Origin: Ciborinia camelliae
Lineage: Eukaryota; Ascomycota; Leotiomycetes; Helotiales; Sclerotiniaceae
Direction of reading: 5' to 3'
Assembly (NCBI GenBank): GCA_025890175.1
Contig: JANPYM010000001.1
Coordinates: 2,278,853-2,342,852, forward strand
Length of the DNA stretch: 64,000 nucleotides
Below, in pieces: positions 34,444 through 47,840 of the stretch. Below the pieces are notes generated by a model, which searched no databases, was not told where the DNA came from, and was given only the letters and a program-made list of their open reading frames with translations. The first letter of the stretch is position 1. Every line of letters begins with the position of its first letter. The position numbers were made by a program, and so were the translations under genes.

Positions 34444-35359
34444 ACGCAGACTAAAAACAGGTGTAACGACATTGTAGACCCACGACATCTTTTGGGGGGA
34501 TGGATGGGGGGAGGGTGGGGGAAAACTTTACATACATGGACTTAAGCGCCGGCTGCGTTGATATGAAATGATTGACGATTTATCCATGTATGAAGGATAG
34601 CATACACAGGGTCAGACAAAAGCTTCTCTTCGATTTCATGATATGGTATAATATGGTATAATATGATATGATATGATGATTATCGGGGGTGGAGAGATGG
34701 CAAAAAGGGTAGGGGTAAACGCTGACAGGGCGGGTCGGGTAGGTACCTACAAAGAAGAAAGAATAGAAAGAAGTGATATGTTTGTTTTGTAAGGCTCTGA
34801 TATGTGTGATGTGATGTGATGTGATGTGCATGCAGTGAGTGGGTGTTACTAGTAAGATGGGGTTTTTGTACTGCATTCAACATATCTACCTAGTAGGTAG
34901 AAATATAGCCCTAAGGAAGATGAACCTTCATACAACAAATATTAGGTACCTGATCCTAATCCTGATCCTTATTTATTATACACTGTTGGCAGAGGATGTT
35001 TGGGGCCCCAAACCTATCGAATGAAAAGAAGGCAAGGGAAGAGAGGGGAGGAGAGGAGAAAAGCTACCTACCTACCTCCTTTCATACCTATTCAAGGGAT
35101 GATATTATATGTATAGATAGATAATCAATCAATCTCCTTACTTGAATATATGAATGTACAGGTAAATATTGATTCGTAGTCAAGATCATCAAGAAAGACT
35201 TTCCACAGACAGATTTATCAACACATACAGAAAGCATAAATAAAGTAGAAGGATAATTTGGGGGGGGGAAAAAGAGGAAAGATGTCTCATATTTCATCTT
35301 GGTATCATATCTACAAATGAGCACGAACTTAGCTCAACTCAACTCTTCCTATCCTATCC
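34444..35359. other. SUP35 3' flank, first copy
   Basis: 3' UTR and downstream DNA of SUP35. It contains short tandem runs (tataatatgg, gatatgat, gtgatgtgat) and TACCTAGGTA-type motifs near 34740 and 34888. It ends in TCCTA units directly at the run of Ns. All of it recurs after the gap. Confidence 0.6.
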
Positions 35360-35369
35360 NNNNNNNNNN
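35360..35369. other. assembly gap (10 N)
   Basis: Ten undetermined bases. The left side stops inside a TCCTA pentanucleotide repeat; the right side starts inside SUP35 coding sequence equivalent to 33635. Confidence 0.99.
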
Positions 35370-36178
35370 CCGAATCCCTAAGGGTGTAGCTCCATGGTAC
35401 GAAGGACCATCTCTCCTCGAATTCCTCGACAACATGACCCAACTCGAACGTAAAATCAATGCACCGTTCATGATGCCCATCAACGGTAAATACAGAGATA
35501 TGGGTACTCTTGTCGAAGGTAAAATCGAAGCTGGTGTAGTGAAGAAGGGCATGAACCTCGTCATGATGCCCAACAAAGAAAAGGTCGAAGTCATGGTAGC
35601 ATACGGTGAAACCGAAGAAGAAATCCCCGCCGGACAATGCGGAGATCAAGTCCGTCTCCGTCTGCGTGGTATCGAAGAAGAAGATATTCTCCCCGGTTTC
35701 GTTCTTTGCTCGCCAAAACGTCTCGTTCACTGCGTTACTGTATTTGAGGCTCAAATCAGAGTCTTAGATCTTAAGAGCATTTTATCTGCTGGTTTCAATT
35801 GTGTCATGCATGTGCATTCTGCGATTGAAGAAGTTACTTTCGCAGCGTTATTGCATAAGTTGCAGAAGGGTACCAATAGAAAGAGTAAAGTTCCACCAAC
35901 CCATGCCAAGAAGGGTGATAGCATTATTGCAAGAATGGAGGTTATCGGTGGTGCCGGGAGTGTCTGTGTAGAGAAGTTTGAGGATTATCCACAATTGGGT
36001 AGATTTACTCTTAGAGATCAGGTATGTTTTTGGAATACTCTTCTGATCCATCCCACCATTCTTCTCGCTTAGGAGAGGATATCGGAGAAACATATGAACT
36101 AACACACGACGATAGGGACAAACCATCGCCATTGGTAAAATCACAAAGTTGATTACACAGGAAGAAGTCGTTGCTTAA
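35370..36178 (+). pseudogene. partial SUP35 copy, probable assembly duplicate
   Basis: Repeats 33635..34443 with an offset of 1735 bases, including the intron (36022..36115) and stop. I found no base difference in the coding part on reading. It lacks the promoter, the prion-like region and the first half of the GTPase domain, so it cannot be an independent gene as it stands. The 10-N gap immediately to its left and the near-perfect identity in non-coding DNA argue for an unmerged contig overlap and not a real gene remnant. Confidence 0.85.
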
Positions 36179-37741
36179 ACGCAGACTAAAAACAGGTGTA
36201 ACGACATTGTAGACCCACGACATCTTTTGGGGGGATGGATGGGGGAGGGTGGGGGAAAACTTTACATACATGGACTTAAGCGCCGGCTGCGTTGATATGA
36301 AATGATTGACGATTTATCCATGTATGAAGGATAGCATACACAGGGTCAGACAAAAGCTTCTCTTCGATTTCATGATATGGTATAATATGGTATAATATGA
36401 TATGATATGATGATTATCGGGGGTGGAGAGATGGCAAAAAGGGTAGGGGTAAACGCTGACAGGGCGGGTCGGGTAGGTACCTACAAAGAAGAAAGAATAG
36501 AAAGAAGTGATATGTTTGTTTTGTAAGGCTCTGATATGTGTGATGTGATGTGATGTGATGTGCATGCAGTGAGTGGGTGTTACTAGTAAGATGGGGTTTT
36601 TGTACTGCATTCAACATATCTACCTAGTAGGTAGAAATATAGCCCTAAGGAAGATGAACCTTCATACAACAAATATTAGGTACCTGATCCTAATCCTGAT
36701 CCTTATTTATTATACACTGTTGGCAGAGGATGTTTGGGGCCCCAAACCTATCGAATGAAAAGAAGGCAAGGGAAGAGAGGGGAGGAGAGGAGAAAAGCTA
36801 CCTACCTACCTCCTTTCATACCTATTCAAGGGATGATATTATATGTATAGATAGATAATCAATCAATCTCCTTACTTGAATATATGAATGTACAGGTAAA
36901 TATTGATTCGTAGTCAAGATCATCAAGAAAGACTTTCCACAGACAGATTTATCAACACATACAGAAAGCATAAATAAAGTAGAAGGATAATTTGGGGGGG
37001 GGAAAAAGAGGAAAGATGTCTCATATTTCATCTTGGTATCATATCTACAAATGAGCACGAACTTAGCTCAACTCAACTCTTCCTATCCTATCCTATCCTA
37101 TCCTACCCTATCTGCCATTTAGGCATTCCCCATTCCCCACATGTCCCTCCCATATTCATCACATCACCTCGCATATCCCATCCATAGCAAGACGACCCTT
37201 CTCCGCACTAATGGTATCATCTCGTCTTGTTTCATTATCCCCCCTCTTCCTTCCATCAAATCCCATCCCTCAAATCAGAAGGCAAACGTAACCCAGACTG
37301 TCTATTCCATTCCGTTTATGCATGTATCTTCGCTGCTAGGAAAATCGTCCCAAGTTCGAGTTTGAGTTCGAGTTTCTCGTCCGCTTCAAGCACCGAGTTA
37401 TTCGATCCTTGCTAGGCAATTTCATATCGCTCTCTTGATATCAGGATTTCTCGAGTCAAAAAACAGCCACATGGAGTTCATAATGCCTCCAACATATCTG
37501 TCATGAACAAAAGAAAAGGTTGAAAAAGAAATTAAAAGTCCAGCATCCTCGAGTAGTGAGAAAGCCGCGTATAATCAATCCAAGTAAAATAAATAAAAGA
37601 CTCCCGCTTGCCCCCTTGAAAATGCAACGAATGCAATGAATGTACATCGATCGCACCCAAGGGAAATGTATGCTGAAAATTCGTAACTAGCTGCCAGTAG
37701 TATTGAGATATCCCGAAGAATCATCATGATTCAACAAGCTT
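36179..37741. other. second copy of SUP35 flank, then kinase 3' flank
   Basis: 36179..37093 repeats 34444..35359 with one G fewer in a G run (near 36241 against 34506). Unique sequence resumes after a (TCCTA)n microsatellite at 37081..37110. The remainder to 37741 holds the kinase 3' UTR; no other gene is seen. Confidence 0.7.
37081..37110 (+). repeat. TCCTA pentanucleotide microsatellite
   Basis: About six TCCTA units, the last one variant. The same units end the sequence on the left side of the assembly gap, which suggests that the left contig broke in this repeat. Confidence 0.85.
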
Positions 37742-39862
37742 TCAACCATGGCTTATAATAACTCTCGCGCCTTCCTTTCCTAAGATACCTCTCTCCTGTG
37801 GCTTTGGACTGTGCCCTCTGCCCTTCTTTCTTGATAAAAATCCTAACATTCCAGTTGGCTTGGCATGCGCTTCGACCAACTTGGCATCTGCGGGTAGGGT
37901 TGAATCTTGCTTGGCCAATTCTGACCAGCTTCCAGTTTCTCCCAATACAACCTGCATGCCTCCACCTAGCGATTCCTTGCGTATTCCGCCAGGGCGAAGA
38001 GCGCGGTTATATGATTGTTGATACGGCGGTAAGGGTGCCTTATTCGTACCCTGGGAAGGGTTATGGGGTACTGAACGAGGAGGTCCTAGGACAGGGCTTG
38101 TGTTTTGAGATGGTTGTTGAGAGCCAGGAAGTTGATGTTCAGGAATTGGTGGGACGTTCGCACTGTTCGATGGCGATTCGGAACGCGAGGATGGCTGAGA
38201 CCGTGAAGTAGCTCTCTTCCGATTCTTAGATAAAGTGCGTGTGGGGGTGGCTTTTGGAAATTCATCAGATGTTTGCGATGCTGGGGTAGATGGGCTAATG
38301 TTCTGCGTGACCGGGGGCGGAGAATTTGGATCACCGCCTTCATTATATCTAACATGTATAATTAGCATAGGGGGAAATAATTTGTACGAGAGTGCTAACC
38401 TGTCATACGCTGCCTTGGTGTAATCGAACGTCGTGAATTGAGCCTCAATCATCTTGTGGAGTTCATCCTCCTTGATTTCCTTCTCCGTCGCATCCTCCTT
38501 GAGAGCCTCCCTTGGTTTTTGTCGACGTGCTCGAGCTTCTAATGGTGCCTCCTCCAACAAAAGTTCCTCAAGATCGTAAGTAGCATCAAAATTCGTCTTT
38601 TCACTAGATGGGACGAAGACTGGCTCTATCTCTTTCCTCTCAAGCGCCTCGAAGTCTATAGGACGAAAGAAAGGATTGTCGGTAAAAGTTTCAAAGCCGG
38701 CTGAGCCCATTCGCTTTGCCGGATCCTCCTCCAGAGCCGAGCTAATGGCATGTAAACATGGCATAGAAACTGCCGGTGCTGTGATGGGAAAATTTGGCGC
38801 AGCTTTGGTGATCTGTGCAGCTAAGGTTGTTTGTGTGCTACCTTCGAATGGCCTCTAAAAGCACTGGTTAGAACTGAAAACTTTCGAATGAAATTATGTG
38901 GAATAATACCTTATTATAGATACATTCATAGAACAATACCCCTAACGACCACCAATCTGCTCCAGGTCCATATCCACATCCTTTGTAGACTTCTGGTGCA
39001 AGATAAGCTAGAGTACCGGATTTGCTAGTTAATAGTCTGTGTGAAGTATAATCCGATGCAACATTCTGCATGATGTTAGCGCTGTGTTCACACTCGGGAA
39101 GTGTTCTTGGGAGTACAAACAAAATCTGCTAAATGAATATGTCCCTCGGAGTCCAATAAAACATTGTCAGGTTTGACATCCCGATGTATTATACCCTGCT
39201 TATGTATGTACTTTAGAGCGATGCCAAGTTCGGCAATCCAAAACTGAACAGCTTCCTCGGTGAAGGTCTTCCTTGAAATATGGAATCGTAAATCTCCCCC
39301 ATTCATTAAATCCACAACTAGATACCTGTTTGTTGGATGATTAGTGATTGCTTGTAATCCAGGTCCAAGTCTCAATCAACGTACATGTACTCAATGTCTT
39401 GAAAACTATACCGCAAGTTACAAATAAATGGGTGATTTAGATGTTCCAGCATTCGTCGTTCTCGAATTATATTCCGGACACTCTCTTGTCGAACAACTAT
39501 ATTTTCCATGAATTAGTAGTTGTTCACGATCGAAATGGGTATCACCAACCCTCATCCTTGCGAATGTACTTCAGCGCAAACGTCAAACCGGTATCTTTTC
39601 TCTCTACTATCCTTACTTTGCCAAAAGCACCCTTTCCAACAACTCGCAGAAGCCGGAAATGATTAAGGCTCACTGTCGTGAAGAAAATATATGTTAGCAA
39701 AAGATACTTGTTGGGAGATACCACCAGGAACAAAGACCGAAAGCACCCCAAGAGTCGAAGAGTGCCTTGCACAATTTCTTGCCACTGAACAATCGCATAT
39801 CAAGAAAATCCATGCATACCTTCATCTTCGAAGTTCACCGGCTTTCCAGAGCTGTTTCCCAT
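37742..39862 (-). CDS. YANK/STK32-like AGC serine/threonine kinase
   Basis: Seven exons on the minus strand: 39862..39820, 39672..39550, 39496..39385, 39325..39121, 39065..38910, 38854..38400, 38348..37742, giving 566 aa. The kinase domain is complete: GKGAFGKV (about 27-34), Lys about 49, the RERRML helix, [18 protein letters not shown] (the DFN form instead of DFG, a mark of the STK32/YANK group), LAPEVY and DWWSLGV. After it comes [23 protein letters not shown], matching the STK32 tail. The start MGNSSGKP fits an N-myristoylation signal, as in human STK32 proteins. The C-terminal 200 residues are Pro/Ser-rich. The last intron (51 nt) is in frame and stop-free. Substrates unknown. Confidence 0.9.
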
Positions 39863-41004
39863 GGGCGCAAAAGTCTGCTGGACAAAGACTTATCTCCTTG
39901 ATCCTCAAAGTGCCCAATAAAATTTTATGGAATTGCGATTGGGTTTGTAGACGGAGACGGAGGTAGAGACATTCGGCGCACAACCATAAATCGTGCAAAA
40001 GAGAAGTATAACGAGATAAAAGGCAAAGGTTCGAGTCGAGCGTTATCAATGGTGAGGTTGTTTTATTTTCAAAGGAAACTGCAAGCCAGATGCTATCTAT
40101 TGTCGAAGCGAAGAAGGTAAACAGAGTGAGTGAGTACTTGGGTAGGTATGTTCCCTGTGACTTTGATGGTTGATTGAATGAGCGAATACCTAGGTACCTA
40201 TCTATCTGTAAACTGGATACAGAATAGGTCTAGAGAGACGGTGAAGATCTGGGAACAAAGATGGGATGAAATATCTTTTTCCCTCTGGAATGTTTTATTT
40301 TAGGATGAAACTTGGTCAGGTAAGAGATTAAAGACAATGAATGAATGAAGGAGTGAATGAATGAATGAATCAATCAATCAATCCATCCATCAATCAATCA
40401 ATCAATAATAGGTAATCAAAGGAATTTGTTACCAAGGGAAAAAAAAGTAAAGTAATTGTCTGTTGTTCGTGAACGGACCACAACACACGCCCACGCCCGC
40501 CGCCTTTTTAAGATGGGCGTTGACACTTGACACTTGATTCTTGCGGGATGAATTGAGTGAAGGTTGATGGGGTCAGACTTGTGAGAGGATTCCTCTAGTA
40601 AGTATGTACCTAGTAATAAAGTACCTACATAGTAATTTGGATTGATTTATGGAGAGAAGAAGCAATTTGATGATTGATTTGATTACCAGGGCTGATTCCT
40701 TCGTTTTTTTTACTATTATTACATACATAGGTAGGTGGTATATCTAGAGAGGTTAATTACTAGGTGTACCATACATATAGATATCTACTGGATATACCTA
40801 CTAGGCATAGGTACATATACAGCATTCTACCACCTACTATATGTATTTTTCAAAGTCATAAGCTGCATATATATCATTAGGTACCTAGTATATATAATAT
40901 CTGATGTACATTATTGTAGAACCATGCTTGCTTTTCCTGGTTGATAGAATAGTATCTATTATACATTAATTTTGTTACTACTATAGCTAGATACTATAGA
41001 GAAT

Positions 41005-41184
41005 AGTTATTATTATTGTTATTATTATTGCTGTTATTATTGCTCTAATTATCATTATTATTATTAGATATAATTATTATTGTTGTTATTATTACAGTAT
41101 TATTATTGTTATTATTATTTACTATATTATGATTATTATAATTATTACTATATTATGATTATTATAATTATTACTATTATTATT
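41005..41184 (+). repeat. imperfect TTA/TTG trinucleotide repeat
   Basis: About 180 bp of imperfect (ATT)n with TTG, TTA and CTG interruptions and an internal repeat of 'ctatattatgattattata'. Low-complexity DNA with no coding potential. Confidence 0.85.
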
Positions 41185-44100
41185 GAGAGTACCCACCAAC
41201 CTACCTGGTAGGTGCAATCGAAAAACCAGAGACAACCTTATGAGCAAGCATCATGCTCCATTGGCGTTCGTAAGTGCGGGTCCATGAACCACCATTGAAA
41301 TTTGACCATCATCATCGATCAATCACTAATCAACCAATTGGGTTTAGCAAGAACTGTTCAAGTGGTTGCGGCTTGAGCATTTCAACTTCATTGGCGGCGA
41401 GGAGGGTCACTACTAAAACTAAGGACTCAAACTAGGGAAGGACCAATTGTGACAGGGGAGGTAGGTAAGCTCAAACACACATGGCATCCACAAGGGTGTT
41501 GCATGGCCAAAATAGTGTGCCTACTAGGTAGTGTAGTGTGTGAGAAAGGGAAAGGGAAAAAAGGGAGGGAATCATAATTATGTGGAAGTGGTGCAGCTTG
41601 AGGTTGGCAAGTGAGCAAGTTGGTAGAGAGTCGAGACTCGAGAGTACTTTGAAGGTAGGTAGGTAAACTCCCTCCCTAGTACCTACCTACCTACCTAGTA
41701 TATACCCTCCTACTCCTTCCTGTAATAAGATCTTACCTACTACAGCATAATAAAAAAGACCAGTGTGCTTGCTGCGTGCACTGTGGACGGGTTTGAACTT
41801 TGACGGGGCTCTTGTTGGTGTCCACTGTGCAGTGTACACTGACTGTACCTGACCCATTGTCAATTTGTCAAACTTCTGTTACTCACTATTATGTACTAAA
41901 TATTATTTTATTGGGTAAATAAATATTCACAATAACCACAGTCGCCTATTTATAAAGCGGAATTCGAGGGGATGCCTTTTATATTTGTATTTGTATTTTG
42001 ATTTATATTTTGATTTTTAGATATTTAGATACCTACCTATTTAGATACTGGATCTATCAGTCGTTCGGTAAGATATGAAGGTGGTCACCGGTCACAAGTC
42101 ACCGTGGTCAACCTAGGTAAGAGGTTAAACAAGGTAGGTAGTTTTGCAAGTCGATCAAAGTCGATCATACAGTCCCAGGACTTTAATTGCGTTTCATCTC
42201 CTTTTACAAGGTTTATTCAGATCTCGGGCTTCCAAGGTTCTTCAAATCTCATCTCATCACTCACTTTTATTATCCGATCCTCCTATCATCCTAGGTACTT
42301 CCAGCTCATACAGTCATACCTACCTAGGGAGGTAGGAAGGAGAGAACCTGTTAGCAACAAGAAAAATTCATCCAGCTACCACCTACCTGGGTAATAGGTA
42401 GGTGGGTATGAATGATATGATATGAATTTACGCCAGCAAAATCCATTTTGATGATATGATATCCTGAGGGCTGAAATGATCCTTCACGTTCACGCTCATG
42501 TTCAAGCCCCGAATATCGCACTCTATCAATTTCACTCTATCAACTTCACTCTCAACTTTCTCAATTGATTTTTTTACATACTACTACTACTGTAGGTACT
42601 TATTATCATTACTGTACTTGTTACTGTACTATGGTGATTATTACAATTACTGTACCTTCTCGAGCAGCTCTTCCTCCCACTGACATAATCTTAGCCACTC
42701 GGGCTCAGATGGCAGATATACCACCTGGGCAGACAGTAAATGGCAAAATATTACTGTAGGTATTTTTTATTTTACATTTGACATTTTACATTTTACAGTA
42801 CTGTATTGTCTGTATTGTCATCCTCTTACATTCCAGAACATCCATCGAAGTGTTCACAGCTCAAACTTCACACCCTCTTGTCTTGCATGATATCCAGGTC
42901 AAGAATCAAGATCAAGGGCCTTCCACACGTCTCACGCCTCACGCCTCATAACTACATTATTGGCAATTCTCCACTCCACAAAAAGGAAGCAATTCATCAA
43001 TTCCCACGTGGTCAAATCTTATCTCCGTATCTGATGCAGTCAGATTCCAAAAAAGAAACATTCCAATTCTTAAACATAACCAATATTTGCCATCTCGTAC
43101 CTGCATGAGAAACACTCTGAAATCCTCGTGGTCCATTTAATTAGGGCATAGCAGGAGGCAGGATTTACCGATTCTGTTGAAATTGATTCATTCCCTTTCC
43201 TTCCAGAAGGCCCGGTCGAATGTTACGAAACAGCTTAGAGACAGAGGTTGAATCGTTGATATTGCATGTTGAGCCTAGCTGAACACAGTAATATTCTAGA
43301 ATGGCTTCTCAAAAGGATCTAGACTCTATTAAAGCAAGGAATATTCCATGAACAACTTCCTTCTCAATTCCTCCGCCACACTCATGTCAGCACGGCTGAC
43401 CGTCTGACCCAGAAATTTATAATGCGAAAATATCATCACGACGGTCGTTCCGATCTTGCGGGTTCCAGAAGTACTTTCTCGGAAAGAAATGCTCATTATT
43501 CATTTGTGCAAAGAGCTATATTTATAGCAACAACTTGGATTGTCGTTCCATATCCTCGGAATCTCAAGGGTCAAAATGATGCTGGATTTCAGGTTGTGTC
43601 ACTTTAGGTAAAAGCACAAAAGTATAAATGGACAGCATGTGCATGTACAGCAATGTACAGCATGGTGGAAAACAAGCGTGAGCTGTGAGATATGCGAAAA
43701 GGAAGTTTTCTTTCGCCTAATTCTACCTGCTTTGGTGATGAAGCTGGACATCTGACAAAGCTGGCAATACAGAGAGAAATCCTTCTGATATTATCTGCAT
43801 GACGAAGCAAGTAGTAATATCTCACGTAAGCATCCTTTCCTTACTGAAACGTATAATATTTTGGATGTTCGTTTTTCCTCCAACGAGATCGGCATCTAAA
43901 ACCGTTTTAGTTGAGGTTGCTGTGTGTAATTTGTAGACGAGTTTTTTGCTGTAATAGACCTGAGTCTAGACCAGCCATCGGATTATTACAGTTCAACAGT
44001 TTGAATTTGAGAAAAGAAACAGAGGTGTTTGGAACACACGAAATACACGGGTCCAACCTGATCTCTTCAATAGTCTCAACAGCCTTTGGTACCTAGGTAA

Positions 44101-44791
44101 CCCAAGTGCAGACTCCAGAGTGATACGATAGCTTCACCTCAATCTGCACATCAACGGCGCAAAATTGTTGTGGATGTCATCAAAATAAAGGCTCCTACTG
44201 CCCTTGTGGAATGAATCGATAGGCACCCAATACTGCGAGTCTGTGATAGGAGAACCTTGTGCCGCAGGTATACTTTCTGGTTATGTTTGCGCCGGACTGG
44301 TCTTCCCGAGTCTCAAATGACTAACGTTAAGGTCCACGAGTGCTGTATCATGAGTATTTTGTCCACTTACAATTGTGAATTAATTCTGTCTCCTTGACAG
44401 GCGCTTAGCAGTGGGTACCGGCAGTCGATCCTATCTGCATGCAATGCCATGAATGCTTCGTCCACACGTTCGTGAAGTTTATCTGGAATACCCAAATCTT
44501 ATCCGCGATATCTACGATATTTTATGAAGTGCGTTAACAATTTTAGCTCATGATGTTACATTCAAGTAAGCTACTTCACATATACGAGTCAGCAAGTTTT
44601 ACCTATATGTATCTACCTTTCAGTGCGTTCACATAACATCTTGTCAATATAAAAATACTCACAGTTTGTCAGAGCCGAGAGCTCTCGGATGCTGTCCGTA
44701 GGACCACGTCCGCAATACTATTATTTTCAATCTTTCCACACATTATCACATCTTTTTATTTACGTCCGCGACCCACAATCAACCCACCACG

Positions 44792-44930
44792 ATGCTTTCA
44801 AGATCCCCGAGAGAGAAGTTCGAAAGTGCCGAAACTCGAAACTGGGGTCCTGGAAAGATCTCCGGAGGATCTGGAGATCGGACCGGCCCGTACGTATTGT
44901 GTCCTGCGTGATTCCTGTGATGAGGCGGGG
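44792..44930 (+). CDS. possible tiny gene, about 40 aa, doubtful
   Basis: An ATG in a good context (accacgATGC) opens a polar frame beginning MLSRSPREKFESAETRNWGP and rich in Gly/Ser later. Unspliced it ends at about 44911 after some 39 codons. A GTACGT donor-like site lies at about 44890, with a branch-like GTAACTAACTG and a cgaag acceptor near 45005-45045, so a second short exon is possible. No family recognised. Confidence 0.2.
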
Positions 44931-47840
44931 TTGATGCGTATATGAAATGGATGAATGGATTATCGTGAGATATTTTTGGGGGGGTTTGGTGGGGAGCAAA
45001 GCTGGTAACTAACTGTTGGTGCTGGGGTTTGTTGCCTGTCGAAGGATTTGGGTCCGATGGATGATTGTTGGTTGATGGGGTATGCCTTTTCCTTTTCCAG
45101 TAGTTTCATTTATTCTACAATGTTTTGTTGCAAGTTTTTAAATTCGGGTCCTCTCTTTCTAGCCATGAGTTGTTGTACAGCAAGGCAATCTGAAGTATAT
45201 CACTTCGTTAATAAGGAGTAACGCTCTTATCAATTTCATTGCAACTTGATTTCTCATGGGATTGAATGTTCTGTTGCATGTCGCCCAATTCAGGCCCTCT
45301 GCTTTAAGTATAAATTATTGTATAACTGTTGGAAGTGAAATATGTCACTTCCCCATCGAGGAGTATATGCTCTCTATTAACGTCATGATGACATGAGTTT
45401 TAGTGGGATCACAGCTCTTTGTGTTTTGTTACATGTGGATTTAGCTACAACATCTCGTGGGAATTTGAATCCGAAAGACAATGCATTGCATCCATTTCTG
45501 CTTAAGCAAGCTTTTCGCCACTGCTGTTGTTTTGCATATGGACATTGAAAATCTAGGGATCGTCATGCGGCTTGGAAATATATTACGTATGTACATACAG
45601 ATTATCGCTTCATCAACGATGTACAATCTTTCCAAGTTCTAACATGAGATAAGCTTCAATATCCGGATACTTCTCTCAATTGGCGATAGGCCAGGCAACC
45701 AGCTGGATAAATCAGTTAGCTCTATACACTTGATGTGCTCGTTGAACAAATTGGCGGAATAGATGCTGGTACTTGGATACCTGATCTGAGGAGAATGGCA
45801 AGTCGAGTCGAGACGAGTCGAAATGCAGTCTCTGCACATTTCACAGTATGACTGACATCGGAATCAACATACATTTCCCCTTGCACATTTTCTTCTCCGT
45901 CTCGGTGCAGGCGAGCGAGCCCTGATATTAAATAACAATTTGGTACCGAAAGACCAGAACCAGAACCTAGCGAATAAAACTAGACTCTAGAGACTTATCG
46001 TTTCCCTCTAGGCTATTCATAGATTTCTAAAATATCAACGCATTGTATGGGATAATTATTGATTGGTTGTTAGGCTATCGCATCCACATCCTCCTCTTCT
46101 CCGTCCCTAAGGAGAAAAGAGACGCCATTCATGGTGTCGATACCCCGAGAGAATCGCTTATCTTGGACGCGAGTGAACGAGCGAATCTTGCCAAGTCTCC
46201 ATGGAAGAGTGCCGGTATGAGTGTCGACGCCATGATTTTAAAACTCGTCCTCGTAATGTAATTGGAGACGCGGAATGTTGTGTAGGTGGATTATATTGAG
46301 GATTGCATATACCTCGATTGGGTGTAAGAGACGACGACTAGTTTTTGCTTTTTGCTGTTTTTTGGAGGTATCTCATCTCATCCTTCCATATAATTTGGCC
46401 CATGCAAATTTTACATCACGTTGCCGCTCACCCAACTCGGTGTCCCATCGAAATCGAAAGCGAAATCGAAATCGAAATCTTAAAATCTATCCCGTCAAAT
46501 GTCCTTGAGCTTGAGTGCTCAAAAATCTTCCCAATCATGCTGAGCTACCTACCTAGCCACTTATATAAAAAATGAATGTTGAAGAATACTCTTAGACTCA
46601 ATTCGATTCAATTCGATAGCTACGCAAACAGCCCCGATGAAATCGTATACCCCCCCCCTTTCTCCTCTCATGCTACATGCTACATGCCAATTAATTAAGT
46701 ACCGGAATACCATACGTGTTCTTCGTTCTTGGTTCTTCTTGCCCATCTCGGAATTTTAGTGATTTTAATGATTTGGTTGTGCGGGCCTGCGTTCTTGCGT
46801 TATGGGTTTGGTTTTGGAGAGGATTGGAGAGGATGAAGAGGATAGAGAGGATAGAGAGATGGGGGTGGAAAGGAGATTCTTGGTTGTGGTTTATTTTGGG
46901 AATTTGAGGGATTGTGTGGGTGTATGTATGTATATGTATATATGTATGTATTTGGAGGCTTGATAAAATCTTGTGTGGTTTTGAATTTTGAATTGGGTGA
47001 TAGGTGATGGATGAGAGGGTAATGGTAATGGTAATGGTAATCTTACGATTCCGATGCTATTCTATATATACATATATATTCATAGTCAGGTATGTATTCT
47101 TACCTAGTAACGGATATGAATATCAGAAAGGAAGAAGAAGAAGAATAAAAGAACTGTTAACTCCCCAATGCTTGTTAAGATATATCAATAGTTCTCATCC
47201 CTACGAGTATATCCTCATCTATTTCTATAAAAACCACAGGCTTAATGATACATAATGGCATACTCCTCATTCTTATACTTTTACAATGTGGAAAGATGAT
47301 GTATATTAGAGAAGAGTTTGTTGTTTTATACCTATATAGATCTATATAGATTTATATTACCCCAAGTAAACAATAATTGCAGGGAAAGAGAAATAGGGAG
47401 TTCTTTTTGATGCAAGGAAGAAGATAAAAGGAGGAAAATTCTAACATTAATATATATTTTTCTGGCTATAACAATACGCAGCTTGATAATCTAAGAACAA
47501 CTATTGATCGATTTTTTGGTAATAAACAGATAGATGATTATGAATAACCCAATCACTAGCATTCGTACTTAATCCTGCCGGTAATAGCATTGTATCACAT
47601 TAATCGAATTATAAAAAGATCATGATTATCATTATACTATCCCCTTTATTTATGTGAACCAAGCGGTTTTTAGACTTGAGTAGACTTCATAATTCCTTTC
47701 CCAATGACCAGACTCCATAATATCGCTTGCAAACTCAGCTGAGCAGACCGATATACATTCAAAATTCATTTTCCTACCCAAAACTATTTAGGTAGCCAAA
47801 CACACACCTCCAGCTCGTTTCATATATCCTATCTCAATAT

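Larger units (their letters stand above)
33635..37093. repeat. 1.72-kb near-identical direct repeat across the gap
   Basis: Unit 1 is 33635..35359 and unit 2 is 35370..37093. The only difference I noticed is one base in a poly-G run. The units abut the N run and unit 1 ends within the microsatellite that continues in unit 2. Confidence 0.9.
39863..47840. other. 8-kb gene-poor region
   Basis: The left end holds the kinase promoter and the right end the transporter 3' UTR. In between I find no recognisable protein or RNA gene. Contents: AATGAATG/AATCAATC runs at 40335..40410, an ATT/TTA-rich microsatellite at 41005..41184, many TACC/GGTA clusters (40185, 40600-40740, 41650-41705, 42290-42400), CTGTA-type runs at 42580-42820, and short frames without family resemblance. 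One short frame at 44792 has a possible intron; see its own entry. Confidence 0.5.

Noticed and set aside
35370..36178. Second eRF3 gene
   Set aside because: Its near identity to the first copy, including introns and flanks, and its position at a run of Ns make an assembly overlap far more likely than a paralogue.
41005..41184. CRISPR-like or centromeric repeat
   Set aside because: The units are imperfect trinucleotides without regular spacers. It is an ordinary microsatellite.
46043..46261. 72-codon plus-strand frame with a coding-like middle part
   Set aside because: No family recognised, the opposite strand reads open too, and no splice signals link it to other exons.
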